DNA of 64,000 bases from Candidula unifasciata (taxonomy: Eukaryota; Mollusca; Gastropoda; Stylommatophora; Geomitridae). Made by a program: the position numbers and the translations under genes. Location: the NCBI GenBank assembly GCA_905116865.2, contig CAJHNH020004691.1, positions 66,001 to 130,000 on the forward strand, given 5' to 3'. A model generated the notes under the pieces. That model made no database searches, was not told the origin of the DNA, and was given only the letters and a program-made list of their open reading frames with translations. Numbering within the stretch: position 1 is the stretch's first letter; the number at the start of each line of letters is the position of its first letter. This document shows, one piece after another, positions 11,080 through 21,145 of the stretch.

Positions 11080-11219
11080 ACGGATGCACTCTTTAGGCAT
11101 ACTTTTAAATCTGTATTCTAACTAGGGCTGTACCGAATAGTGATTTTCACTATTCGGACGAATACGAATAGCGGGACCAACTATTCGGCCGAATACGAAC
11201 ACGAATACCAATAGTGTAT

Positions 11220-11874
11220 CATCATCATCAGGTGCCTTGCCGACGGGCGTAGGCAATTATATCTCGCCAGAGTCTGCAATCTCTTGCAGCATGTATTAGT
11301 TCGTGTGCTGACGCACCTCCATGCCATGCAACAAGACTGTCAAGAATCTTCTATCGTGATCTTCCACTATCAATCCTTCCACAGATCTTTCCAGTGGTCA
11401 CCACGTGTTCCATTTTTCCTCTTCTAGTAACATGGCCGAAAAATGATGACTGTCTCCTTCTGATGTCTGTGATTAGTTGTCTTCGGAAGCATTGTTCTGT
11501 AAAACCACATCTCCGAGGCCTCAAGAAATTGTTTGGCCTGCCTACCGATTGTCCAGGACTCACAGCCATATGTTAAAACTGGATGTATGTAGCAAGCAAG
11601 AATTCTTTTTCTAACCTTCAATGACAAAGATTTTTTGCATAAGATGTTTTTCATTTTACAAAATGCAGTTTTCGCCTGTCCTATTCTATTTCTTATTTCA
11701 GAAATGCATCTTCCATCTGATGTTGTCCATGTGCCCAGATACTTAAATGTATGTACTTGTCCCAAAATAACACCATTGACTTTTATTACACATTTAGGAA
11801 TAATTCTTTTCTTTGATACCACCATTACTTCTGTCTTCCCACTATCCAAACTGAGGCCCATTGCTCCACTTTCG
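11220..11874 (-). mobile_element. 5'-truncated LINE inserted in the hAT element
   Basis: The insert is bounded by direct repeats AATAGTGTAT at 11210-11219 and 11875-11884, a 10-bp target duplication that lies in hAT subterminal sequence. The 3' end (left side on this map) has a short (TGA)n tail on the minus strand, seen as ATCATCATCATCA at 11218-11230. The 5' end is truncated within the RT/connection region. Related copies are at 18587-19507 and 43818-43998. Confidence 0.88.
11231..11872 (-). pseudogene. LINE ORF2 C-terminal half (post-catalytic RT, thumb, tail)
   Basis: The first frame (11861-11424) begins 'MGLSLDSGKTEVMVVSKKR' just downstream of where the catalytic YADD box would be. It continues with 'FKYLGTWTTSDGRC' (RT motif E/thumb), 'RIGQAKTAFCKMKNILC' and 'CYIHPVLTYGCESWTI'. 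A frameshift near 11480 moves the tail to a second frame: 'RRQSSFFGHVTRRGKMEHV', 'VTTGKICGR'. The protein would be the reverse transcriptase of an APE-type LINE, but the catalytic core is missing and the frame is broken. Compared with the copy at 18587, about 33 nt around 11485 ('KCLEFLGQPKRAT' region) is lost. Confidence 0.88.
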
Positions 11875-12095
11875 AATAGTGTATAGTGTATAAAATAGAT
11901 CTAAAAAGAAAATTTATAATGTCAAATGTATGCTGAAATTTTACTTCACAAGATGTAGTACAGAAAAGTAAACAAAAACATTTTATGTTTTGCATCCTTT
12001 AGTCAGTCAGTCTGTGGTAACTAATACCTATGAATGAAAGTATTCTTAGTTTTATAACAAGTAACTAAACTTGTAAATTGTCACTAACAGCTTTG

Positions 12096-12399
12096 TTAAT
12101 GCATGAAAGCGGCATTAGCTTTCAACAAAACCAATCGTTCCATGTTGTCAGCTTTAAGGCAGCTTCTCGTTTCACTGATGGTATTTCCAGCTGTACTAAA
12201 CAGACGTTCACTTGGTACGCTTGTAGGTTGTGCACAAAGATAACGCTTGACAGTATGAACGAAGGTGGGAAAACCATTTATGTTTTTTTCCCCACCTGTC
12301 CAGTGGGGCAGTGTCTCTTGGGATACACGGCTCTGACAGGTAGTTTTTCAATTCTGTCTCAATAGTAACTCGAATGTCGCTATTCTGTACTTTCTGTAC
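12096..12399 (-). pseudogene. hAT transposase C-terminal fragment (hATC dimerisation domain)
   Basis: Minus-strand reading from about 12399 gives 'RVTIETELKNYLSEPCIPR' and 'DTAPLDRWGKKHKWF', then a frame change. It continues 'HTVKRYLCAQPTSVPSERLF', 'STAGNTISETRSCLKADNME' and 'RLVLLKANAAFMH', with a TAA stop at 12098-12096. 'PSERxFSxAG' followed by 'RxxLxxxxxExLxxL' is the hallmark of the hATC domain, which mediates transposase dimerisation. Only this domain remains: the BED finger and the catalytic RNase H-like fold are absent, so no active enzyme is made. One frameshift lies near 12270. The stop position and good codon conservation suggest recent deletion, not deep decay. Confidence 0.9.
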
Positions 12400-12597
12400 C
12401 TATTACGTTAATGAGAGAGTTATTTCAGCACATTGCAGTGTATGCAGAAACTAGTGTAAGGTAACCACTATTCGTATTCGGCCCGAACGCAACTATTCGG
12501 CCGAATACCGAATTGTTTTTAGGTCCACTATTCGGCCCCGAAGCGAATACGAAGCGAATATTCGGTACAGCCCTAATTCTAACTGAATTCATTATCA

Positions 12598-12852
12598 TTA
12601 TTTTGATGCTGCTCGTTCAGCCAGTATTTCTTTGGCTATAATGCACTTGTCTCCTATTTCTGCATTCATCGTATCATATTCCAGTTTGCTATTTTGGCTT
12701 TCTTTTGTGCTGTCCTGTAGCTTCGAGATGGCTTTAGCCATCAATTTATTAGTGGGGGGTTTTTTGGGAGATGAGGAGGTGGGTGTGTGTAGTGGGGCTG
12801 GGGGCAGGGGTACCTTCTCAAGGCTAATCTGTGTCTGTTTCATTAATGGCAT
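12598..12852 (-). other. hypothetical open frame, 84 codons
   Basis: Pro/Ser-rich start followed by a Lys/Glu-rich, possibly helical region ('KLMAKAISKLQDSTKESQNS'). It lies between the hAT right end and the LINE at 12900 and could be part of that LINE's 3' region. I do not recognise it, and coding status is doubtful. Confidence 0.2.
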
Positions 12853-12899
12853 TTTTTCGTCTTTTCCAATTTTTCATTAATATATATAGATCATTGCAT

Positions 12900-14480
12900 T
12901 CGTGAGACTGTACGAGAGTCGGAATGTGAATGAATTGGGGCAGCTTCTTCTTCTTTTGTCCTCTTGCTGGAATCATGTTGTAGCTCAGTGTCGTGGTTCT
13001 CTGTATTTGTCTTACGCTTCTCGGGTGGCTTTAGTGATGGCTATGTTCACTATTTTGCAGGTTTCAACTACCCCATTTACCAGTCTCTTTTCCTTGCCTG
13101 CCTCTCGCTTTCCTCTCAGATGCTCTACTGTAAAAAGTATTTTATAGTCTCGCCTGGCTGCATTCTCACAAGATGGCTGGACTATTTTATTCTTTGTCTG
13201 TAATTTTAATCCAGACATGGTAATATTTCAACTTTCTCTCTAATGCTGGTATTCGTAACCCTGTCTCGTCTTGTGTTGTTTGTGACCTTGCGGAGACAGT
13301 GTATTTCACATGTAGTCATTTTGTGTTCTAGTGCCCTGTTCGTTCATTGTCCATGTCTGGCACTGATAACGTAAAGTAGGGATTAAATATGCTATTAATA
13401 TTTTGGTGTTTTGCTGAAAAGGAGACCTTTGGGTGTCTAAGCAATGTGGCTAACTGTTAGATAACAGCATTTGCCTTCAGTTCTATGCCCTCTGTTTCTC
13501 TATCGAGTCTAGTATCATCCGTAAATATAATTCCTAGATATATGAAGTCTCCTACTAGTTTGACTATAGTACCGTTAACATGAACGTTCATGACGTTATG
13601 TTTCCTGCCTATCCTCATTACCTCAGTTTTGGCGGTGTTTATTCTCATATCATACAGTGTGCAGGTTTGGTGTAAAGAGTCAATATGATGTTTTAATTTC
13701 TGTTCTTAGTGGTGTATTAGAGATTGATCGTCCGTTGATTTCTTCAATATCCGCATTTGCCTCTTGTATTATTCTATCCAGGTAAATAATGAATAGCACT
13801 GGTGAGGGATACATGCCTGTCTGACATCTTTTGAGATGGGAAACCGGTCTGTCATTTCTTCTATTGTTCTTATCGTGCACTGAAAATCTTGGTAAAAGCC
13901 ATGATGTTACCCAACAGTTGATTTTGAATATCGTAATCTTCTTGAATTTTCCATAGTTTGCATCCGTTGACTCGATCAAACGCCTTTTCTTGATCTATAA
14001 ATATAAGGTGTTGACTCCTACCATATTTAATAGACTACTCGCATATGTGCCTTAGAGAAAATATTTCATCTGTACAACTCTTTCCCTTCCTGAAACAGAG
14101 CTGTCTCTTAATAAACTGGGCTCTAGTACTGATCGAGCTCTAGGTTCCAATATTTTTCCAGTATGGCTCAAGACGGAGATGCCCCTGTTTGTTTCATAGT
14201 CTATTTTGTCTCCTTTATTCCTTCAAATGGGAACAATGATTGATCTCTGTCAGTCACTTGGAACTTTCCGTTCTTCCGAAGCTATGTTATATATTCTGGT
14301 CAACCAAGCTGTTGCCGTTGTCTTACATAAAAGGAGCATTTCTGTTGTAATACCACCTACTCCTGCTGCCTTATTCTTTTTACTTTGTTTAAGGACATTT
14401 TTAGCTTCACATTCCAGTATCTTCGGTTCAAGGTCTTTTGCAAATTTATTTTTGGTATGGTATTTCATCCGGTATTTCAG
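12900..14480 (-). pseudogene. decayed APE-type LINE ORF2 (RT core to C-terminal tail)
   Basis: Read on the minus strand, recognisable RT blocks occur in order. 'LKQSKKNKAAGVGGITTEML' (RT fingers entry, about 14385) and 'WLTRIYNIASEERKVPSD' (14250) come first, then a broken 'HTGKILEPRARSVLEP' region (about 14150) and 'PSPVLFIIYLDRIIQEA' (motif B end, about 13790). 'MRINTAKTEVMRIGRKHN' (13648) and 'YLGIIFTDDTRLDRETE' follow, and finally a tail with 'HLVRMQPGE' near 13160. Frame changes and stops are frequent, so it is an old copy. The YADD box is in the damaged part between 13680 and 13648. The left boundary is approximate. Confidence 0.8.
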
Positions 14481-14674
14481 TTTAACAGCTCACTAAAATA
14501 TGTATCTGTCGTTAATATCTTGACTACTGGTGAGTGGTTTCTTACTCTAGCTGTTAATAGTGGAGGGGTAAACTTTTTTCTCTCTCAGTCTCATTATTTT
14601 GATACTTCTGTAAAACTTTCTTGAAGACTCAGTTGGGGCATCACATTGTAATATTTCCAACGAGATGGGTGGAT

Positions 14675-14679
14675 GCACG

Positions 14680-14726
<47 letters not shown>
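14675..14726. repeat. (CA)n microsatellite
   Basis: GCAC units followed by about 21 CA units. Confidence 0.95.
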
Positions 14727-14730
<4 letters not shown>

Positions 14731-14737
14731 GTCAAAC

Positions 14738-14846
14738 CCCCTAGTAAAAGGACCATTGTCGCTGATGTTATGTGTCTTTGAAGTATAGACCTATATTTTA
14801 GACCATCTGGCACTCGATGGGTGATGTGGTCAACATGACGCCGGCC
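14738..14846 (-). mobile_element. SINE family S1 fragment
   Basis: The 'CATCTGGCACTCGATGGGTG' and 'ATGTGGTCAACATGACGCC' blocks match the minus strand of S1 bodies elsewhere. The tRNA head is missing. Confidence 0.7.
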
Positions 14847-14905
14847 ACTCTGCGGAAATAAACAAAACCATTTGGGATACAATTCGATCCAGTGAGGTCC
14901 CTATC

Positions 14906-14958
<53 letters not shown>

Positions 14959-14970
14959 ACCCCCCCCCCC

Positions 14971-15017
<47 letters not shown>

Positions 15018-15135
15018 TGGCGACTGTGAAGTAAGTGTAGGAAACAGGCTTTGTTTGCAATTCAGAAATAACAGGTTCAATTCAGCTGCAGGCTGTCTGG
15101 CAGCAGACGGCTTTGCATTAGTGTTGTTTTTTTTC
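14847..15135 (+). repeat. composite repeat H containing poly-C and an S4 tail
   Basis: Order: 'CCACTCTGCGGAAATAAAC', 'TCGATCCAGTGAGGTCCCTA', a huge C tract, then 'CAATTCAGCTGCAGGCTGT' and 'GCAGACGGCTTTGCAT' of SINE family S4. The same order of blocks occurs at 16061-16345 with a C tract of only about 14. Confidence 0.75.
14907..15017. repeat. 111-bp poly-C tract
   Basis: Pure C except for A at 14959 and 14971. The complementary poly-G could form G-quadruplexes. It sits inside repeat H, where the sister copy at about 16148 has a short C run. Confidence 0.97.
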
Positions 15136-15297
15136 CAAGAGATAAACTGATCCCAGTGTTGGGCTGAACATGAGAGTCAATCTCATCTGGGGTGAGGGGG
15201 AGGAGGAAGAACCGGCTCAATGCTATATTTAAGCCCACGACCTTCTGGCCCGCAATCAAGCGGCTAGTCACTGTAATATGGCAGCTCCCCACACCAT
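15136..15297 (-). mobile_element. tRNA-like SINE head (S1-like)
   Basis: Minus-strand sequence from 15297 reads 'GGAGCTGCCATATTACAGTG', 'ACTAGCCGCTTGATTGCGGG' and 'CCAGAAGGTCGTGGGCTTAA'. This resembles the S1 head with a worn B box. The body that follows is not clearly S1. Confidence 0.5.
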
Positions 15298-15529
15298 TGT
15301 GAAGACAGCCTTATGTTTTATTATTATTATTGTTCATAAATCAGAATGTTTTTAATTTGATTTTAGGACTTTAAAAAAAAAATTATCATCCATATATATA
15401 TATATTTCTTACTTCGTTAAACAATTTTGTGGGTGTGCCCCAAGCAATGAATTCTTGTAAACGTTATTGAATCAGAACTATTAAAGCATAATCCTTTGTT
15501 AGGTTGTTTAGAACCTTTTTTTTTTTCTC

Positions 15530-15735
15530 GCCATGTCTCAAGATGTCAGTCTCAAGACCACCCTTGTACATCGATTACATGGCCGTTTGACGACTTCGTC
15601 GCCGTTCGAGACAGTATTTGGATCTGTCTTCTTTGGTCATTTAAAGACTGCGGAAATCCGTTTCAAGGTTCTTGGTGGCGTGGAATGTCAAGCTATTTTA
15701 TATCTCGTAAACTTCCTTAACGCAATTATAATTAT
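15530..15735 (-). repeat. dispersed repeat I, possibly ex-coding
   Basis: Shares 'ACTTCGTCGCCG', 'TTTCAAGGTTCTTGGTGGCG' and intervening blocks with 48218-48425. Translating both on the minus strand gives partially alignable peptides: 'VYATKSPEKDPRSVDAIKKD' in the other copy, and a stop-broken version here. It is probably the remnant of a mobile-element protein I do not recognise. Confidence 0.5.
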
Positions 15736-16060
15736 AATCTAAAGCTCCCTCTTTGGGGATACTGGTTGAACGCGACGATGTTTATTGTTGTTGTTGTTGA
15801 GCAAAGCATCGGATCGGATCGGATCGGACCACCCTACACTGCCCTAAAGAAGAGTAAAACTAAGACAGAACAGTCACTTCCAGACAAGTACACCTTAGAA
15901 CAGTCTGTTCGTCGCTGAGTGGCTGAGCTGTTTGTTGCTATGATGAATGTGGATTTGTTTTCGGACTCAGTCTAGTTGTTCTCCATTGTAGGTGATGCAG
16001 ATATATGTAGGGGTGCTCGCTGTAGCTACGAAGTTCATGCTTTGTGCTAATCTTTCGTTG
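15736..16060. other. no recognised gene
   Basis: Holds a short (TTG)n run at about 15785 and a GGATC tandem run at about 15808-15828. Nothing else recognised. Confidence 0.5.
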
Positions 16061-16345
16061 GGCAACCAACCACTCTGCGAAAAAGAAAAAACCATTCTAG
16101 ATATATTTCGATCTAGTGATGTCCCTATATTCGTATTTTATTCCACTCCCCCCCCCCCCCTTGTTAAGTAATGTTAAGTAAGTTTTGTGAACGCGCTTTT
16201 CCGGCGAAAAACTGTTTGATTCAGCTGCGGGCTGTTTGGCAGAAGACCGCTTTGCGTTCGTTTTGTGTGTGTCTGTGTGATATCTGTTTAGAGACAATTG
16301 GCAACCTACTGAACTTAAAATTACAGAAAAAAGGGGAATTGGTTT
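16061..16345 (+). repeat. composite repeat H, second copy, with S4 SINE segment
   Basis: 'CCACTCTGCGAAAAAG', 'TTTCGATCTAGTGATGTCCC', a C14 tract, then 'TTTGATTCAGCTGCGGGCTG', 'GCAGAAGACCGCTTTGCGTT' and 'CAATTGGCAACCTACTGAAC'. The last three blocks are SINE family S4 (other copies at 23940, 34441 and 60671). Confidence 0.75.
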
Positions 16346-17856
16346 TACGTTGTCCTGTTAAGGACAGACAATAACTTACATATTTCAACTCTCATAGCCA
16401 GGCTTGTTAGCGTATTAAAGCTGACTTCGCGGCGACCGGGTGACGAACTCCTTGTGTTCCTGGTTCACGCCCGGGGGTAGACAAAAAAAAGACACATTTC
16501 TCCCAGATTAACGGTACCTATAATGGAATCAAGGCCGAAGGGTTGCTATATCCATAGTACCGAACCAAAGGGTTTACACGTTATGGTTTCTGGATACTTT
16601 TAAAAACAAAATGTAAACTCTGTTATAAAAGAACCAACTTTCCCACTCATGAACATCTGATGCAAGTGTCTAGCAAGAATTCACAAGCTACTCGATAGAA
16701 AAACAAAAACATCACAAGGGGAAAAAAAGAAAATTAACCTGTGAGCACTTGGATGATAATGTCAAAGATGTATCATTATTGATATATTCACTGTGAAAAG
16801 CCCTTTAGGTTACAGCCGTGGCATTGCAGACATATGATTACAGATTCCACGCAGACTTGCCGAGAGACAAGAGTTCAGAAGAATCAGGGCCGGTCTGTGG
16901 CCTGGCCACGGTTTGTCCTGTGACAGCCAGGACGTGTGATTGTCGGCTCCCTCGCTCTACTCACTCGAGCAAAGTGTGTGTACGCATGGATAAACTCACT
17001 TGTAGTGAAGACAAATCGACGGTTGTGCGTGTAGCAAGTTCAAGAATATACAGTGTATAACCTAGGTTCGTGTATTAATTTAAACACATTGCTTGAGGAA
17101 TGTTTCGTTTGTAAATGGTATAGTTTTTCTCGCAGTTATGTTTGTGGCTTTCAAATACAAAAAAGTATATATTATTTATAATTTAGATATACTAGTATAC
17201 ACACACTGGTTTCGCAAGTGTGCTTTGCAAATTGTTATACTTGCATCATCATTTTTGGCCTTTAGATACACTCAAAATATATAATAATTATAGGTTAAGT
17301 TATGCATAACTGATTTTTATAGAAATAGAAGAGGAAAGATGAGAGAGAAAATATTGGCAGTTTCTGTCAAAACAAGACATGATTTTTTTTATACAAACTT
17401 ATAGAGCAGATGCTGTTGAGTACCGCAAAATGTGGAGAAGCATATTCGCCCACGCTAGGCGGCAAGGCAACTGATGAACAATAGTAACTTGGATTATTCT
17501 AATGAATCTGTATTCATTAAGGAAGCCTTTGATTTTACATGGTTGATTTTGCTTTTGTATATGTGACTCTGAGGTACAGGTTATAGGTTATTGCATAAGA
17601 GGCGGGGGGGGGGGGGGGTGTTCATTTCAAACCTGTTCGTGTGGCACAGCGCGTAACTGCGTGCGTTAAACATGATCTTGCCAGTCTTTAGTACTGAACC
17701 AGTGAATATAAAAAGCACAAGCTTTTCGCCTCATAATGTATAGGTTATGTTTGTGAAAGTTGAGAATCTGTCCAGGCTGATCCCCAATCCGTTCAAAGAA
17801 GCTCGGAAACGTTATTTAGTTTCGTCTTTTCCTCCTCCTCGTCCTCATCCTACTCT
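16346..17856. other. no recognised gene
   Basis: Mostly AT-rich, unique-looking sequence. A G12 tract lies at about 17606-17617. 'CCTGGTTCACGCCCGGG' near 16458 resembles a B box, but no convincing A box accompanies it. Confidence 0.5.
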
Positions 17857-18350
17857 TTCTTCTTCTTCTTCTTCTTCTTCTTCTTCTTCTTCTTCTTCTT
17901 CTTCTTCTTCTTCTTCTTCTTCTTCTTCTTCTTCTTCTTCTTCTTCTTCTTCTTCTTCTTCTTCTTCTTCTGCTTCTTCTTCTTCTTTTTTGTATCTTTC
18001 TTTTTCTTTTTTTTTTCTTTTTTTTTCTCTCTTTCTTTTTCTTTCTTCTTCTTCTTCTTCTTTTTCTTTCTTCTTCTTCTTCTTCTTCTTCTTCTTCTTC
18101 TTCTTCTTCTTCTTCTTCTTCTTCTTCTTCTTCTTCTTCTTCTATTCGTCTTTTGCTTCTTCTTCTTTTTCTTCTTCTTCTTCTTCTTCTTCTTCTTCTT
18201 CTTCTTCTTCTTCTTCTTCTTCTTCTTCTTCTTCTTCTTCTTCTTCTTCTTCTTCTTCTTCTTCTTCTTCTTCTTCTTCTTCTTCTTCTTCTTCTGCTTT
18301 TTCTTCTTCTTCTTCTTCTTCTTCTTCTTCTTCTTCTTCTTCTTCTTCTG
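17857..18350. repeat. second long TTC-rich array
   Basis: About 0.5 kb of TTC with several T-rich interruptions (about 17985-18070), a TTCTATTCGTC break near 18142, and TTCTGC variants near 17970 and 18296. It is more degenerate than the array at 1244-2394. All open frames across it are artefacts. Confidence 0.96.
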
Positions 18351-18586
18351 CCCGTGTTTGTGTTCACTACTCAAGCATATGCCCTCAACAACATAGTCTA
18401 TATCGTCTTATCCTTCGCTATCGCGAGCAGCACACTCCGTGTCCTAATCATCATTTTCACCTCATTCGTGCACATCTTCACAAAATGTACTGACTTGACA
18501 TTCGAGTTGCATTTTTTTAGATTGGTAATAAATTTTAACTTTAACTTTCACAAATCGCTATGGAGGGCTATGGAAATATATCTTTA

Positions 18587-19507
18587 TTTATACTGATATA
18601 TGTTCTGTGAGATCATGCCTCTCCATAATCTGCGATCTTTTGTAGCATGTATCAGTTCGTGTGCCGCCACACCTCCATGCCATGCAACAAGATTGTCAAG
18701 CATCTTTTCGCGTTGTCTTCCTCTATCTCTCCTTCCACATATCTTTCCAGTGGTCACAATATGTTCTATTTTCCCTCTTCTCATAACATGGTAAAAAAAT
18801 GATGACTGTCTCCTTCGGATGTCTGTGATAAGTTGTCTTCGGGCTCCCGCCTTTTTCAAAACCTCTTGGTTGCTCTTTTTGGCTGTCCAAGGAATTCTAA
18901 GCATTTTCTGTAAAACCACATCTCCGAGGCCTCCAGAAATTGTTTGGCCTGCCTACCGATTGTCCACGATTCACAGCCATATGTTAAAACTGGACGTATG
19001 TAGCAAGCAAGAATTATTTTTCTAACTCTCAATGACAAGGATATATTGCACAAGATATTTTTCATTTTATAAAATGCAGTTTTTGCCTGTCCTAGTCTGT
19101 TTCTTATCTCAGTTATGCATCTTCCATCTGATGTTATCCGTGTGCCCAGATACTTAAATTTCTGTACTTGTCCTAAAATAACACCATCAAATTGTATTAC
19201 ACACTTAGGAATAATTCGTTTCTTTGATACCGCCATTACTTCTGTCTTCCCATTATTCAAACTAAGGCCCATTCTTCGACTTTCCAACACCACAATTTCT
19301 ATAATTTCCTGTAGTTCTTTTTGACTTGTTGCTATCAAGACTGTGTCATCAGCATAACGTAAATTGTTTATATTGTGCCCACCAACTACAATTCCGGGCA
19401 TACCAATTAAAGCTCTCATTATATATTCACTGTATATTCAAAACAAGTCAGGTGGCAGTACACATCCTTGTCGTACGCCCCTCTTTATGCTTTGAAATGT
19501 ACCTATA
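18587..19507 (-). pseudogene. LINE ORF2: RT catalytic core to C-terminus, lightly damaged
   Basis: This is the C-terminal half of an APE-type LINE reverse transcriptase. The minus-strand order is 'RGVRQGCVLPPDLF' (RT motif B, about 19475), one in-frame stop, 'NINNLRYADDTVLIATSQKE' (catalytic YADD, about 19360), and 'MGLSLNNGKTEVMAVSKKR'. These are followed by 'FKYLGTRITSDGRCITEIRN' (motif E/thumb) and 'ACYIRPVLTYGCESWTIGRQ'. After a frameshift near 18900 comes 'SSFFYHVMRRGKIEHIVTTG' and a tail ending 'RRLWRGMISQNIYQYK'. Motif A is absent, so the copy is 5'-truncated. It has only one stop and one frameshift, so it is younger than the copy at 12900. The (TGA)n tail of its relatives is missing. 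Confidence 0.9.
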
Positions 19508-19536
19508 CAGTTTTTAATTTATATATATACTAGATG

Positions 19537-20154
19537 TACCCGGCCACGCGTTGCTGTGGCGTAATTTGAGATAGTCTTTGATACCCCCACCCCCCCCCCC
19601 CCACAACTAAATCCACCTAGTACCCTCTCCCTCATCAAAGGTTTTTAGAAAAGAAAGACAATGGAAATCGCACCTGTCTAATGAAGTTAATGACGCAGTC
19701 AATGTCTGCGCCGACGTCGAGATAGTCTTTGATTGCCCCCCCCCCCCCTAATCGAAGGTTGTTTGAAAAAAAAACAGAAAATAGAAATCGTGTTTAATAT
19801 GGTTATTGTGGCAAATATAGAGATAGTCTTGTTTGCGGTACCTCGACCTACTCTATGTATTAAGGCGTTGGCTGCACGTAACTCGCCGGCGAATGGCAGA
19901 AGCCTTGCGTTCTGACTACGGCGGCGCATGCGCAATTACTAACGTGGCTATAATTAGAAATCACTAAAGTTATAAATATTAGTTGCGTATATTTTGGCAT
20001 AAATTGTGGTCACCTATCTCTAACAGTGACAAGTTGAATTTCAAACCACGACGGTTCAAAATCCGGTATCACAACAAACATATCCTGAAAATTTCAGCTA
20101 AATCGGTTCAGTAGTTTCCGAGTCTATAGAGACCAAACAAACACACAAACATTG

Positions 20155-20216
<62 letters not shown>
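19537..20216 (+). repeat. dispersed repeat J with internal direct repeats
   Basis: Begins 'GATGTACCCGGCCACGCGTT' and ends 'CAAACATTGATTTATATATA', running into an AT array. Inside, 'GAGATAGTCTTTGAT' or a close variant recurs at about 19568, 19720 and 19821 with C-runs and 'GGAAATCG'/'AGAAATCG' blocks, so the middle is a degenerate tandem of about 100-150-bp units. A short inverted match to the start lies at 30664-30692. I recall similar start and end sequences as widespread invertebrate repeats but cannot name the family. Confidence 0.6.

Positions 20217-20234
<18 letters not shown>
20158..20234. repeat. (AT)n(CA)n microsatellite
   Basis: About 29 AT units followed by about nine CA units, at the end of repeat J. 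Confidence 0.95.
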
Positions 20235-21015
20235 CTGTCCATATATTTATCTACATCTTCATCTAAATTCTTCACAGGTTTTATTTCAAACAAATATGTT
20301 CAAAAAAGTGTTTAAACTGTTTCTTCTACTTCTCCCCCACCTCCTCCTCCTCCTCCTCCTCCTCCTCCTCCACGTTCTTCTTCTTCTTCCTAGCGTTTAC
20401 TAGCCGTAAAATCCAGCTGAAAGATCTGGTTCCTTGTTTACTTGTGGTTCCATAACTTAAATTTAGCGTGCATATCTGTGTTACAATTCTAGCTTATTTT
20501 TATTCAGACTAGCCGCATCTCACGCCGATGCGCTACCGATTTCGATGAAAGCACCTCTAATTAGTCGTCTTTTACATGTTTGTTGGAGAAAATGGAGGGG
20601 ATTTGGGGGGGGGGGGGGGCTGAGTTTACTCATTTTCCCACGAAAAGGGGCCCCGAAACCAGTAAGTGGAATTGTAACTAATTTTTTTTTTAATTGAAGG
20701 CATTAAAGTAATACGAGAGAATATGTTAAAGTAACCATTAGGTAAGATTTACAAAGTGTAACAACTGAATTTATCGCAATAGGGTGAGAAAAGTATCTCT
20801 TTTAATACATAATACAAACGTGAGACGAATTGAAGAGTACTGAATGAGCGACGAAAATCAATGCAATTGTATTTATTACACAAAATGTATTTAAATCGAA
20901 AACAACTGAGATAAAATATGAGTGCATGTGTACCACTGACCGTGTTTACGTGTTCCCGTCAGTGCGTTTCATGAAAGACGGCCGCCAGAATTAGTCTTCA
21001 TTGATTCCTATCATT
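20235..21015. other. no recognised gene; possible 5' flank of the 21016 exon
   Basis: Holds a CTC/TTC run (about 20338-20395) and a G15 tract (about 20605-20620). The last 100 bases before 21016 would be 5' UTR or promoter if the exon call is right; I see no clear TATA box. Confidence 0.4.
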
Positions 21016-21145
21016 ATGAAGCTGGCGGAACTGTACTGTTACAAATGGCACTTTGACATCATTGCTCTTGTCTGGCTAGCGATAATTCTACACACGCCTC
21101 AAGCCAAAGTTAAAGGAAAGCGTGTACCCCAGGCAGAAAACCAGG
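21016..21145 (+). CDS. candidate first coding exon of a secreted or membrane protein (partial)
   Basis: An ATG at 21016 opens 43 codons plus one base, ending at a consensus-like splice donor (exon ...CCAGG, intron GTGAGTACGT from 21146). The peptide starts 'MKLAELYCYKWHFD' and has a hydrophobic core 'IIALVWLAIILH' at about residues 15-26. A plausible signal-peptidase site follows near 'TPQA|KV' (residues 27-32), then a basic stretch 'KVKGKRVPQAENQ'. An in-frame TAG about eight codons upstream makes this the natural start. That combination (signal peptide, donor, phase-1 end) is what a first coding exon looks like and is unlike the repeats around it. I do not recognise the protein, and no downstream exon was found. 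A chance ATG frame remains possible. Confidence 0.5.

Larger units (their letters stand above)
11123..12575 (-). mobile_element. hAT-superfamily DNA transposon with 8-bp target duplication
   Basis: Terminal inverted repeats are TAGGGCTGTACCGAATA at the left and its exact reverse complement at the right. The element is flanked by perfect 8-bp direct repeats ATTCTAAC at 11115-11122 and 12576-12583. Subterminal regions hold many copies of 'ACTATTCGGCCGAATAC'-like motifs in both orientations, as expected for transposase-binding sites. The minus strand encodes the C-terminal dimerisation domain of a hAT transposase at about 12399-12096. The element is split by a LINE (11220-11874), so its own length would be about 790 bp, internally deleted and non-autonomous. 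Transposition needs a full-length relative. Confidence 0.92.

Noticed and set aside
12078..12365. Plus-strand 95-codon frame
   Set aside because: It is the shadow of the minus-strand hAT transposase fragment, which has recognisable motifs.
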